DNA of 6,684 bases. Source: Ornithomonoglobus_A sp045537455 (lineage in GTDB: Bacteria > Bacillota > Clostridia > UBA1381). The first letter of the stretch is position 1. Every line of letters begins with the position of its first letter. Below, piece by piece: positions 1 through 6,643 of this stretch. The translations under genes were made by a program, and so were the position numbers. The notes beneath the pieces were generated by a model that made no database searches, was not told the origin of the DNA, and saw only the letters and a list, made by a program, of their open reading frames with translations. The stretch lies in assembly GCA_045537455.1 (NCBI GenBank), contig JAZSPM010000216.1, positions 1 through 6,684 of the forward strand, written 5' to 3'.

Positions 1-906
1 AAAACTCCTGACGGCGACGGAACTGCTAATTCCACATTTTATCTTGATAAGGTAATAAATAAAATGCTGGATTCTCTTGTTAAAAAGCTGCGTGATACCC
101 TTACCAGATATTCAGATATTGCTATTGTTAATATTTCTCAAATAATTCCTGAGTTTATGTATTATATCCGATTTGCTGAGTATATAAGCAAATATATGGA
201 AAAAGGCTTTAAATTCTGCAAGGCTCAACTTACAGATGATGAATATGTATCTATGGATGCAAAAGATTTGTATAACTTAAAGCTTGCAATGAATCTGCGA
301 AGCAGCGAAGATATAATATACAACAATCTCAGTTTTGATAATGATCACACAATCTATATTCTTACCGGTGCTAACAGAGGCGGCAAGACAACTATTACAC
401 AAGCGGTAGGTCTTATGTTTATACTTGCACAAGGCGGAATATTTGTGCCTGCATCGTCATTTGTATATAAGCCTGTAGACTGTATCTATACCCATTTTCC
501 TGCTGATGAGGATAAGACAATGGATCTCGGCAGACTTGGTGAGGAATGTGTGAGATTTAAATCCATATACTCCGAATGTACAAATGACAGCCTGTTGCTC
601 CTTAATGAAACTTTTTCAACCACTTCATTTGAAGAAGGCTTCTATATAGCCAAAGACTCTGTAAAGGCTCTTTTGAAAAAGCAGGTCAGAGTGATATATA
701 ACACTCATATGCACAAGCTTGCCGCAGATGTGGACGAAATAAATATGGAAAGCGAAGGTGTAAAAGCTTCATCGCTTATTATGAAAAGCGATAACGGAAA
801 ACGTTCATTCAAGGTAGAAGTAGCTTCACCCGAGGGGCTATCATACGCAAAGGATATAGCCGAGAAATACGGCGTTACTTATGAAATGCTTATCAAGTCG
901 AAATAA
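1..906 (+). CDS. MutS-family ATPase, C-terminal part (5' end outside window)
   Basis: This is the ATPase end of a MutS-related protein, the family that couples ATP binding to DNA mismatch or structure recognition as a dimer. The frame is open from base 1 with no stop, so the ATG at 64 is internal and the gene is cut by the window edge; 301 residues are visible. Counting from the Met at 64, the Walker A loop is TGANRGGKTT (101-110; classical MutS has GPNMGGKS/T). DLGRLGEE (154-161) sits where MutS has its S-x-x-STF-x-x-E signature. The Walker B strand is SLLLLNE (176-182), followed by TFSTTSFEEG and the histidine switch THMHKLA (214-220). Walker B ends in NE instead of the usual DE. No MutS2 Smr domain follows: the protein stops about 60 residues after the histidine motif. 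The clamp/core part needed to separate true MutS from shorter MutS-like proteins is missing, so no symbol is given. It is convergent with the operon to its right. Confidence 0.88.
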   Translation, partial: KTPDGDGTANSTFYLDKVINKMLDSLVKKLRDTLTRYSDIAIVNISQIIPEFMYYIRFAEYISKYMEKGFKFCKAQLTDDEYVSMDAKDLYNLKLAMNLRSSEDIIYNNLSFDNDHTIYILTGANRGGKTTITQAVGLMFILAQGGIFVPASSFVYKPVDCIYTHFPADEDKTMDLGRLGEECVRFKSIYSECTNDSLLLLNETFSTTSFEEGFYIAKDSVKALLKKQVRVIYNTHMHKLAADVDEINMESEGVKASSLIMKSDNGKRSFKVEVASPEGLSYAKDIAEKYGVTYEMLIKSK

Positions 907-964
907 AATTTTTCATTTTTAAGCAAAATGAAATTAACCGAGCCGTCTTTCGTTAATAATTATA

Positions 965-995
965 AACAAATCCCCTCGATTCGAGGGGATTTGTT
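965..995. terminator. Bidirectional intrinsic terminator between convergent genes
   Basis: A perfect inverted repeat pairs 965-978 with 982-995 (14 bp, core CCCCTCG/CGAGGGG) around a 3-base loop. The stem is A-rich on its left side and T-rich on its right, and TTTT follows at 1001-1004, so it can act in both directions. It starts 58 bases after the stop of the plus-strand MutS-like gene and 7 bases after the stop of the minus-strand secreted protein gene. It therefore probably ends both transcripts. The U-tracts are modest rather than long, so efficiency is uncertain. Confidence 0.82.
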
Positions 996-1002
996 ACGTG
1001 TT

Positions 1003-4000
1003 TTATAATTCTATTAGCTCCAAAGCAAATTCAATATACTTTTCTTGTATTTCAGCAGCTTCTTCCTCGGTAAGTATTTTTCCGCTGCTATGTTGGATAA
1101 CCTTTTTCCCCGTTGTATAATCATGGAAAACATATTCAATTAAATTCAGTTCAGAATTCATTTGGTAATTGTAATAACAATATCCATAACCCTGTCCCAT
1201 AACACTTGAAGATGCAATAACATTATCTTCACACATATAATACCATAAACGCTCTCCAGATTGACACAACTTTACAAGACTATTATCTATTAATGTATAC
1301 ACCTCAGCTATTATGGAGGAACCACTGCCCAACTCACCTGACGTAACAATTAGTTCAGGTGATTCATCACTATTAAGATCAACCAATGCAAACTTTATTG
1401 CAGGATCTTTATAGGAATACAGAATACACAATTCGTTTTCCATACATTTATCAAGATCAGAAGCTGATTGTTTAATAGTTGAAAGCTGTAAGCCGTATAC
1501 TGGATAATCCTTAATATCAAAACCTTTTTCTGCCGGTGGATTAAGATAATCCTCCATAGATAGCGTTCCGCCTGTAGATAGATATGCGTAATAAGAAAGT
1601 ATCACCGATGCATCCGATGAGTCAATGGTGCCATCCATATTAACATCAGCAACCTCTTCTTGTTTATCTGTAAATGATGATTCATTTCCTGTCTGTATTG
1701 CTGCGTATTCAGCAAGCACAGCTGAAGCGTCTGTAGAATCGACAGAACCATCTCCATTTACATCACCAAGAGAATATGCAGGTTCCGTGGTTATAGGTGG
1801 CGTAGTTGTTATAGAAGCTGTTGTAGTAATTGTAATAGTTGTAGTTGAAGTAGTAGTTGTAGTTAACGCTGGATTTGTTCCTAATGAAACAAAAGTACGG
1901 TCATATTGTTGTGCATATTTCTCAGCTGTAGAGTTATCATATCCCTGAATAATTCCAAGATAATTGCCATTAGGATATATACACGTATTACAGAATGTTA
2001 CGCCATATACACCATTGTATTCATCATCAATTACGCACTCAGGATTTAATATAGTTACAGAAGAAAGATTATGACAGAGGTAAAAAGCACAATCATCAAT
2101 TTTTGTTACTGTTTCAGGAATAACTATTCTTTTCAAGCTATCACATGATTCGAAAGCGAAACTTAAAATTTCTGTTACATCACTTGGAATTGTAAATGCT
2201 GATACATCTTTTGCTCTGGGTACTCTAATCAATATTGTCATATCTTCAGTATAAAGTATACCATCCTGGCTTGTAAAAGATGGATTATTCTTATCAACAT
2301 TTATTTCTGCAAGCGAATCGCTGTTCAATCCTTTAAGGTATATATTACGTACATTTGCTGGAATATTCAGAGTTTTAACCCCCGGTGTATCATACAAGAA
2401 ATAGCTACTAATAGATGCTACTGGTAAATTATTTATTGTATTAGAAATAGTTACAGTATTTTCGCTATTTGCATCTACCTGATCAGCTTCGTAATAATCA
2501 AAATAAAAAGTGTACAATATATTATCTGAGATATACCAAAGATCCTCAAAGAAGTTTTCTCTTCCTACTTCCTTCCAGTTTTTGTTTTCATATTCGCTAA
2601 TGCAGCGATTATACTCTTCTTCCGTTATCTCCTCACCATTTCTCGTATATTTATTAGGAACGGTTGCCCAACTTTGCACAAACGAGTCAATAGTTACAAC
2701 TTCACCATTAACTATTCTTGAATAATCGGTATATCCCCAACCGCCTGCTCCGCCGCCGCCAGAGCTTTCTATCAAGCCCTCATCGGGGCAATGCGAGAGA
2801 AATCCTCCTCTTGGCAGATACATAAGCTCGATAACTTCAGAATTATAATATGTATATAGTTCTGAACCTGAAGCACCTATTGGCTGATAGTTTACAAACA
2901 ATTCGGGAATGTTATCACCGTTTATATCACGGATTGCATATGTTGAACACATATCTTCTCCGGCTTCTTCTATGCTAACATAAGAATCACTTCTCATAAT
3001 TTCAAGCAGTTTTTCTCTGTATGCTTCCCGCCAAGCCGGAGTAGTAGTCGTTGTTGCGGTTGTTGTTTGTAATTTTGTAGTTGTCTTTGTGGTAGTTGTT
3101 CTTGTAGTCGTGGTGGTAGTGGTAGTAGTCGTTGTAGTGGTGGTAGTAGTTGTTGTTGTCGTTGTTGTAGTGGTGGTTGGTACATATTCTTTAATCTTTA
3201 TATATCCATTATTCAGACCTTTTGTAAAAAGATATGCCTGCATCAAATCACTTGTTTCATCATCATCAAAATTAGCAAAAATTTCATTTCCTGTGTATAC
3301 AAGACTAATATTATACTGATCACCATAATCTGCATCAGACGGCAATTTAAATGGAATTGTAATAACATTCCCAACAGTTCCGAAATTTTTATTTCCTGCC
3401 GTTGCTATAAATATACGGTTGTTTTCTTCGTTGCATTTTGGATTACATAGAGTAAGTCGATTTGATGCATCGCCTACATCAGCTTCAATACCACCAAAAT
3501 TATTTTTAACAGGTTCTAATCTGCTGTCATATTCTATGGATAATCCACTTGAACACCAGAAGTTTTCATTGTTATTAAGCTCTGCTAAATCGATTGATAC
3601 ATCTACGACATTATTATTTTTGGCTTCTTCAAGGGTAATTGTATTTTGGCTTACTGATAGAACGGGTTTTATTGGTGATGATTCTATTTCTTCAAGTGTA
3701 TATTCATTAGTAGGATATGAAATATGATCAATAGGTTTACCAATTACTTCATCTGCGTAAAATAACATTATCATGCTTGTATCAAAACTATTGAGAGTTC
3801 TATCACTCTTTAAAAGCTGCCAATTGTATTGATTATTATAAGGTTCATCCCAGTCCCCGAGGAATGCACAAAGTTCATCGAGCTCAGGATATGCGTTAAC
3901 AGTTTTATTTGTTGTTGGAGTTAATCTTGAAGTTGCTGGACTGCCACCGACCATAATTTTAGCAAAATATGCTAATACGTTTGAAGCATCAGAAGAATTG

Positions 4001-4464
4001 ACAACGGAATTTAGGTCAGTATCACCCTTTATACCAATATAGGCTTTGGCGATCACTTTAGTTCCATCTTCATAATAAAGCGGTTTACCATCATAGAATA
4101 CATTTAGTTCATACGTAAAATCTGTTTCAGATACCCTATAAGCTGTCATTGGTGAATTACCGCCATTTATCGTATCTTCAAAAGTTATCTTCGAAGAATC
4201 GAAATCACATATACCGTTTTCATCCTCAACATAGTTAGCAACTACCATTTCCCCAGGGAATGGATTAGAATCGTAGTTAAAGAAGTAACCGTCTATTACT
4301 GTTGCTGTTGTATTCGAATCCCCGTGGATTATTGGATTGGATATTGTTCTATAATCATCAGCAGAATATGTATTAACTGAATTGAAATTCGGAACAATAG
4401 CACTTGAAAATACAAGCAGTGCAAGAAGTGATGACAAAAAACGATTTTTTCTATTGTATTTCAT
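1003..4464 (-). CDS. Secreted multimodular dockerin/cohesin-like/LRR protein
   Basis: A 1153-residue exported protein. Residues 1-35 form a signal peptide (basic MKYNRKNR, hydrophobic 10-24, likely cut near YSA/DD at 35). Modules in order: an unrecognised region, 36-140; a dockerin-like pair, 147-244, whose first calcium loop is good (D148, D150, N152, N156, D159) and whose second near 217-228 is degenerate; a cohesin-like beta domain, about 268-426; a Thr linker, 429-476; a domain with the DINGDNIPEL loop, 480-640; BspA/LRR_5-type repeats, about 690-862; a second Thr linker, 868-895; a complete type I dockerin, 897-966 (calcium loops D901-D912 and D940-D951); and a second D-x-N-x-D-x-x-PEL domain, 982-1153. 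No catalytic domain or sortase motif is visible. Known dockerins bind cohesins, so a role in surface protein assembly or adhesion is inferred. AGGAGG lies 7 bases before the ATG. It is the last gene of the operon, 30 bases after the SH3 protein gene. Confidence 0.88.
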   Translation of the reverse strand: MKYNRKNRFLSSLLALLVFSSAIVPNFNSVNTYSADDYRTISNPIIHGDSNTTATVIDGYFFNYDSNPFPGEMVVANYVEDENGICDFDSSKITFEDTINGGNSPMTAYRVSETDFTYELNVFYDGKPLYYEDGTKVIAKAYIGIKGDTDLNSVVNSSDASNVLAYFAKIMVGGSPATSRLTPTTNKTVNAYPELDELCAFLGDWDEPYNNQYNWQLLKSDRTLNSFDTSMIMLFYADEVIGKPIDHISYPTNEYTLEEIESSPIKPVLSVSQNTITLEEAKNNNVVDVSIDLAELNNNENFWCSSGLSIEYDSRLEPVKNNFGGIEADVGDASNRLTLCNPKCNEENNRIFIATAGNKNFGTVGNVITIPFKLPSDADYGDQYNISLVYTGNEIFANFDDDETSDLMQAYLFTKGLNNGYIKIKEYVPTTTTTTTTTTTTTTTTTTTTTTTTTRTTTTKTTTKLQTTTATTTTTPAWREAYREKLLEIMRSDSYVSIEEAGEDMCSTYAIRDINGDNIPELFVNYQPIGASGSELYTYYNSEVIELMYLPRGGFLSHCPDEGLIESSGGGGAGGWGYTDYSRIVNGEVVTIDSFVQSWATVPNKYTRNGEEITEEEYNRCISEYENKNWKEVGRENFFEDLWYISDNILYTFYFDYYEADQVDANSENTVTISNTINNLPVASISSYFLYDTPGVKTLNIPANVRNIYLKGLNSDSLAEINVDKNNPSFTSQDGILYTEDMTILIRVPRAKDVSAFTIPSDVTEILSFAFESCDSLKRIVIPETVTKIDDCAFYLCHNLSSVTILNPECVIDDEYNGVYGVTFCNTCIYPNGNYLGIIQGYDNSTAEKYAQQYDRTFVSLGTNPALTTTTTSTTTITITTTASITTTPPITTEPAYSLGDVNGDGSVDSTDASAVLAEYAAIQTGNESSFTDKQEEVADVNMDGTIDSSDASVILSYYAYLSTGGTLSMEDYLNPPAEKGFDIKDYPVYGLQLSTIKQSASDLDKCMENELCILYSYKDPAIKFALVDLNSDESPELIVTSGELGSGSSIIAEVYTLIDNSLVKLCQSGERLWYYMCEDNVIASSSVMGQGYGYCYYNYQMNSELNLIEYVFHDYTTGKKVIQHSSGKILTEEEAAEIQEKYIEFALELIEL
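1780..1863 (-). repeat. Thr/Ile-rich linker coding repeat before the C-terminal dockerin
   Basis: This stretch encodes residues 868-895 of the secreted protein, mostly Thr with some Ile, Ser and Pro, written with ACA, ACT, ACC and ACG codons. It separates the LRR region from the dockerin. Such Thr/Pro stretches are usually flexible, possibly O-glycosylated linkers between modules of secreted fibre-degrader proteins. Confidence 0.8.
3037..3180 (-). repeat. Long poly-threonine linker (25 Thr in a row)
   Basis: This encodes residues 429-476. A proline at 429 is followed by 25 uninterrupted Thr (430-454, bases 3103-3177), then an Arg, four Thr, a Lys, three Thr, KLQ, and more Thr to a Pro at 476. 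All four Thr codons are mixed, so the DNA is a degenerate ACN array, not a pure microsatellite. The linker separates the cohesin-like domain from the first D-x-N-x-D-x-x-PEL domain. The complementary strand reads as poly-Val and the +1 frames as Gln/Leu/Pro-rich peptides, which are artefacts of the repeat. Confidence 0.92.
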
Positions 4465-4471
4465 AGATAAA

Positions 4472-4477
4472 CCTCCT
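4472..4477 (-). promoter_or_regulatory. Ribosome binding site of the secreted protein gene
   Basis: Reads AGGAGG on the minus strand, 7 bases before the ATG at 4464, in the 30-base gap after the SH3 protein stop. It fixes the start directly before the signal peptide and gives this gene its own strong initiation signal inside the operon. Confidence 0.85.
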
Positions 4478-4494
4478 AAATTTTTACTAAATTA

Positions 4495-6096
4495 CTATCT
4501 TAAATATTTACTGCTTACATACCCCCAATAATCATGTCCACTTTCATCGGTATAATAAACATAACTCCATTCACCATTAACGGCAAATTCCCCTATGTAA
4601 GTACCCTTTGGAATATGTGTTATTATATCTGCACTTGTTGATGGTGAAGAGCGAAGATTAAGTGGATCTTTTTCAGTATCTACAACTCTACTATACGAAC
4701 CTGGACATTCAGGTATATCTGCATAAAACACAAAATCAGCACCAGGTTCACTTACTATTATCTCTTTTTTTGTTGATTGAGAACCACTACTTTTTCGTTT
4801 ATATTCATACTGCCCTACATTTTTCCAACTTAGTGAATCATAATAACTATTTAATTCATTGAACTTATCGTAGCTTATAGGATTGTCATTAATGGAATAC
4901 TGTGTTCCATATTCAGTTATTTCATCCTTGCTTGTAACATATCCATTTGAATCTACTTTATATATGAATCGTACAACCGCACCGCCATATCCATAAGCTT
5001 CAATAAGATGTTCAGACAGGCAAACTCTTGCCCCCTCCCCAAGAAAAGTTTCTTCTATATATTCTGTACCGTTATAAACAAATAAAGATGAAACTACAGC
5101 AGCTGAAGTTTCATATTCTATAAATAACTCTGGTATACCATCGCCACTTACATCAAACATATCATATCTAACGCTATCAATTGTATGATTATATTTAATA
5201 CTTTCAGCATTATATGATTCAATGAACTTATCCAGCGCTTTTATACAAGCATCTTCATAATTCGGAGTTGTCTGCTTTTTATTTAAACTGCTCTTCTCGA
5301 CATAACCATAGCAGGAATGAGAAAATGCTCCTGCACCCTCAATCCATTGTAAGTAATACCAATTATCATTTTCTGCTGCAACCCAAGCATTACCGTTATA
5401 TCCTGATCTTATCTCTGAATAGCTTGCATCAGGACCTGAAAGAATAGGAATGTCTGTTATTTGAAGCTCTTTACGTTTTTCCTGTGCATAGAAAACCATA
5501 TCAGGTGAAGCGTTTTCAAGATAAGAATTTTTACCGCTGTAATACTCATTGTCAACGCTGTATAGAATCTGTTCCTTAATCTCGGCATAAGGATCAGGAG
5601 CTGATGTAGTAGTAGCTTTCGTAGTAACAATTTCTGTCGTAGTTGTTGCAGTAGAAGTTGTTATTTCCGTCGTTTTGTCAACCGTTGTAGTAATACTTTC
5701 ATCTTTTTCAATGTCTGTCACTTGATCTGTATTGCTTTCAGATCCGCCTGTATCAACAGTTTTGTTTTTGGTGAGAAGTAAAACTCCAACACCACCAAGT
5801 GCAGCAACAAGTATAATAATTATTGTGACAAGTATGGGGATTGTCTTTGATTTGGCAGGCTTAGGATTACTTGTTGTTGTAGGTGAAATATCTGCCTGAT
5901 TATCATCTATTGCAGCTTGAAAATCTTTACTGTTTTTCTTCTCTACGACTTCTTCAGAATTTGTCTTATCCTCATTTAATATTTCAGCTTTTTTATCATC
6001 GGATTTTTTATTTTCCCATGGTGAACCGCTATCATCATTATCGAATATTTCTTCATCTTCTCCCCATCCTTTGGGGAGTTTTTTATTATCATCCAT
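4495..6096 (-). CDS. Single-pass membrane protein with Thr stalk and two SH3-like domains
   Basis: A 533-residue protein of unknown precise function. Residues 1-85 are highly charged and lack a signal peptide. One hydrophobic helix spans about 86-108, flanked by KPAKSK before and KNK after, suggesting the N-terminus is inside and the rest outside. A Thr-rich stalk (134-166) leads to an SH3-like domain (about 201-271, with YYLQWIEG and a closing CYGYVEKSSL). Next is a domain with the loop DVSGDGIPEL (315-324), running to about 430 and related to two domains of the downstream secreted protein. A C-terminal bacterial SH3 domain follows (about 479-533, with LNLRSSPS, GEWSYV and WGYVSSKYLR). Bacterial SH3 domains commonly bind cell wall peptides or glycan, so a wall-facing sensor or anchor role is plausible but inferred. 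No hydrolase domain is seen. The gene starts 20 bases after the PspC-type gene and ends in TAG 30 bases before the secreted protein gene. Confidence 0.87.
   Translation of the reverse strand: MDDNKKLPKGWGEDEEIFDNDDSGSPWENKKSDDKKAEILNEDKTNSEEVVEKKNSKDFQAAIDDNQADISPTTTSNPKPAKSKTIPILVTIIIILVAALGGVGVLLLTKNKTVDTGGSESNTDQVTDIEKDESITTTVDKTTEITTSTATTTTEIVTTKATTTSAPDPYAEIKEQILYSVDNEYYSGKNSYLENASPDMVFYAQEKRKELQITDIPILSGPDASYSEIRSGYNGNAWVAAENDNWYYLQWIEGAGAFSHSCYGYVEKSSLNKKQTTPNYEDACIKALDKFIESYNAESIKYNHTIDSVRYDMFDVSGDGIPELFIEYETSAAVVSSLFVYNGTEYIEETFLGEGARVCLSEHLIEAYGYGGAVVRFIYKVDSNGYVTSKDEITEYGTQYSINDNPISYDKFNELNSYYDSLSWKNVGQYEYKRKSSGSQSTKKEIIVSEPGADFVFYADIPECPGSYSRVVDTEKDPLNLRSSPSTSADIITHIPKGTYIGEFAVNGEWSYVYYTDESGHDYWGYVSSKYLR
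5605..5691 (-). repeat. Thr-rich stalk coding repeat of the SH3 membrane protein
   Basis: Encodes residues 136-164, mostly Thr broken by Val, Asp, Glu, Ile, Lys and Ala. It lies between the membrane helix and the first SH3-like domain and is the shortest and least regular relative of the Thr linkers in the downstream gene. It probably spaces the extracellular domains away from the membrane, possibly into the wall layer. Confidence 0.75.
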
Positions 6097-6103
6097 AATA
6101 CAA

Positions 6104-6109
6104 TCCTCT
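6104..6109 (-). promoter_or_regulatory. Ribosome binding site of the SH3 membrane protein gene
   Basis: Reads AGAGGA on the minus strand, 7 bases before the ATG at 6096. It lies in the 20-base gap after the upstream stop codon, which supports translation from a shared transcript. It is a weaker match than the AGGAGG sites of the other two operon genes. Confidence 0.7.
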
Positions 6110-6116
6110 ATGCTTA

Positions 6117-6629
6117 TTAATCGTTATTTTCTTTATTTTCTTTCGGATTCATTGGTATAATATCCAATCCGCCAAGTACAAAATATGCAAATGCAGGTAT
6201 AATTGCTAAACCGTAGACAATCATCATAATACGTACAAGCATAACGGATAAGCCTGTATATTCTGCAATACCGCTGCACAATCCCAACATAACTTTATTT
6301 TTACTTGAACGATAAAGTTTATGTACTTTCTCCTTACTTATTTTTGCCGGAACGCCTGCATTATATGTTTTTCCGCAATGAGGACAGAAACCGTATGTAG
6401 TATATTCGTAAACTCGTTTCTTTTCTATCATAGGAATACCATGCACCAGTAAATGCATACCACAAGTGAAAAATACACTAAGCCAGTATCTCGAACCATA
6501 GTCAGGCAATTGGAGAATTGTTCTCTTGTCTGTAAGTCCGCTTATTAACAATGCTTTGTCGCTGTCGCAGTATGGACAATGGATATCTCTTTCGATAACG
6601 TTCTGTTCATTTGATGTGTTAATGTTCAT
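6117..6629 (-). CDS. Zinc-ribbon and PspC-domain membrane protein
   Basis: A 170-residue protein. Its C-terminal part (about 104-160) matches the PspC domain: KLYRSSKNKVMLGLCSGIAE, then YTGLSVMLVRIM and a hydrophobic helix (about 128-154) ending in LDIIP. PspC domains belong to envelope-stress membrane proteins in proteobacteria and are widespread, with less clear roles, in Firmicutes. The N-terminal part carries two CxxC knuckles, CPYC (18-21) and CPHC (82-85), likely a zinc ribbon. They are 60 residues apart, with a hydrophobic segment (about 49-66) between them. The tail is short and charged (NPKENKENND). AGGAGG lies 8 bases before the ATG, and this is the first gene of the three-gene minus-strand operon visible here. 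Membrane location is well supported; a stress-response role is only inferred from the domain name. It should not be called pspC itself, since the rest of the Psp system is absent. Confidence 0.87.
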   Translation of the reverse strand: MNINTSNEQNVIERDIHCPYCDSDKALLISGLTDKRTILQLPDYGSRYWLSVFFTCGMHLLVHGIPMIEKKRVYEYTTYGFCPHCGKTYNAGVPAKISKEKVHKLYRSSKNKVMLGLCSGIAEYTGLSVMLVRIMMIVYGLAIIPAFAYFVLGGLDIIPMNPKENKENND

Positions 6630-6637
6630 AGTATAAA

Positions 6638-6643
6638 CCTCCT
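6638..6643 (-). promoter_or_regulatory. Ribosome binding site of the PspC-type gene
   Basis: Reads AGGAGG on the minus strand, 8 bases before the ATG at 6629, which fixes this start. The bases farther upstream (6650-6684) are AT-rich, but no convincing -35/-10 pair could be placed, so the operon promoter may lie beyond the window. Confidence 0.85.

Noticed and set aside
64..66. ATG at 64 as the start of the MutS-like gene
   Set aside because: The same frame is open back to base 1 with plausible coding sequence, there is no AGGAGG-like site before this ATG, and MutS proteins need far more sequence upstream of the ATPase domain.
911..933. AT-only stem (TTTCATTTT with AAAATGAAA) just after the MutS-like stop
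   Set aside because: It pairs perfectly over 9 bp but has only one G-C pair and no T-tract after it. The GC-rich hairpin at 965-995 is the credible terminator.
1625..1948. Plus-strand 107-residue open frame, Ala/Val/Ser-rich
   Set aside because: It is antisense to the dockerin and second Thr linker; its Val-rich part is the complement of Thr codons, and it shows no initiation signal.
3037..3180. CRISPR or tandem repeat array
   Set aside because: The repeat unit is a single codon, with no spacers, and it lies in frame in a gene.
2994..3185. Minus-strand Gln/Leu/Pro-rich small open frame overlapping the Thr linker
   Set aside because: It is a frame-shifted reading of the ACN repeat inside a well-supported gene.
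3089..3319. Plus-strand open frame starting with a poly-valine run
   Set aside because: It is the complement of the poly-Thr linker: ACN codons read as GTN on the other strand. It has no ribosome binding site and no recognisable domain.
5883..6098. Plus-strand open frame opposite the N-terminus of the SH3 membrane protein
   Set aside because: It has no ribosome binding site, its aromatic-rich composition is typical of antisense of a charged region, and it lies entirely within a well-supported gene.
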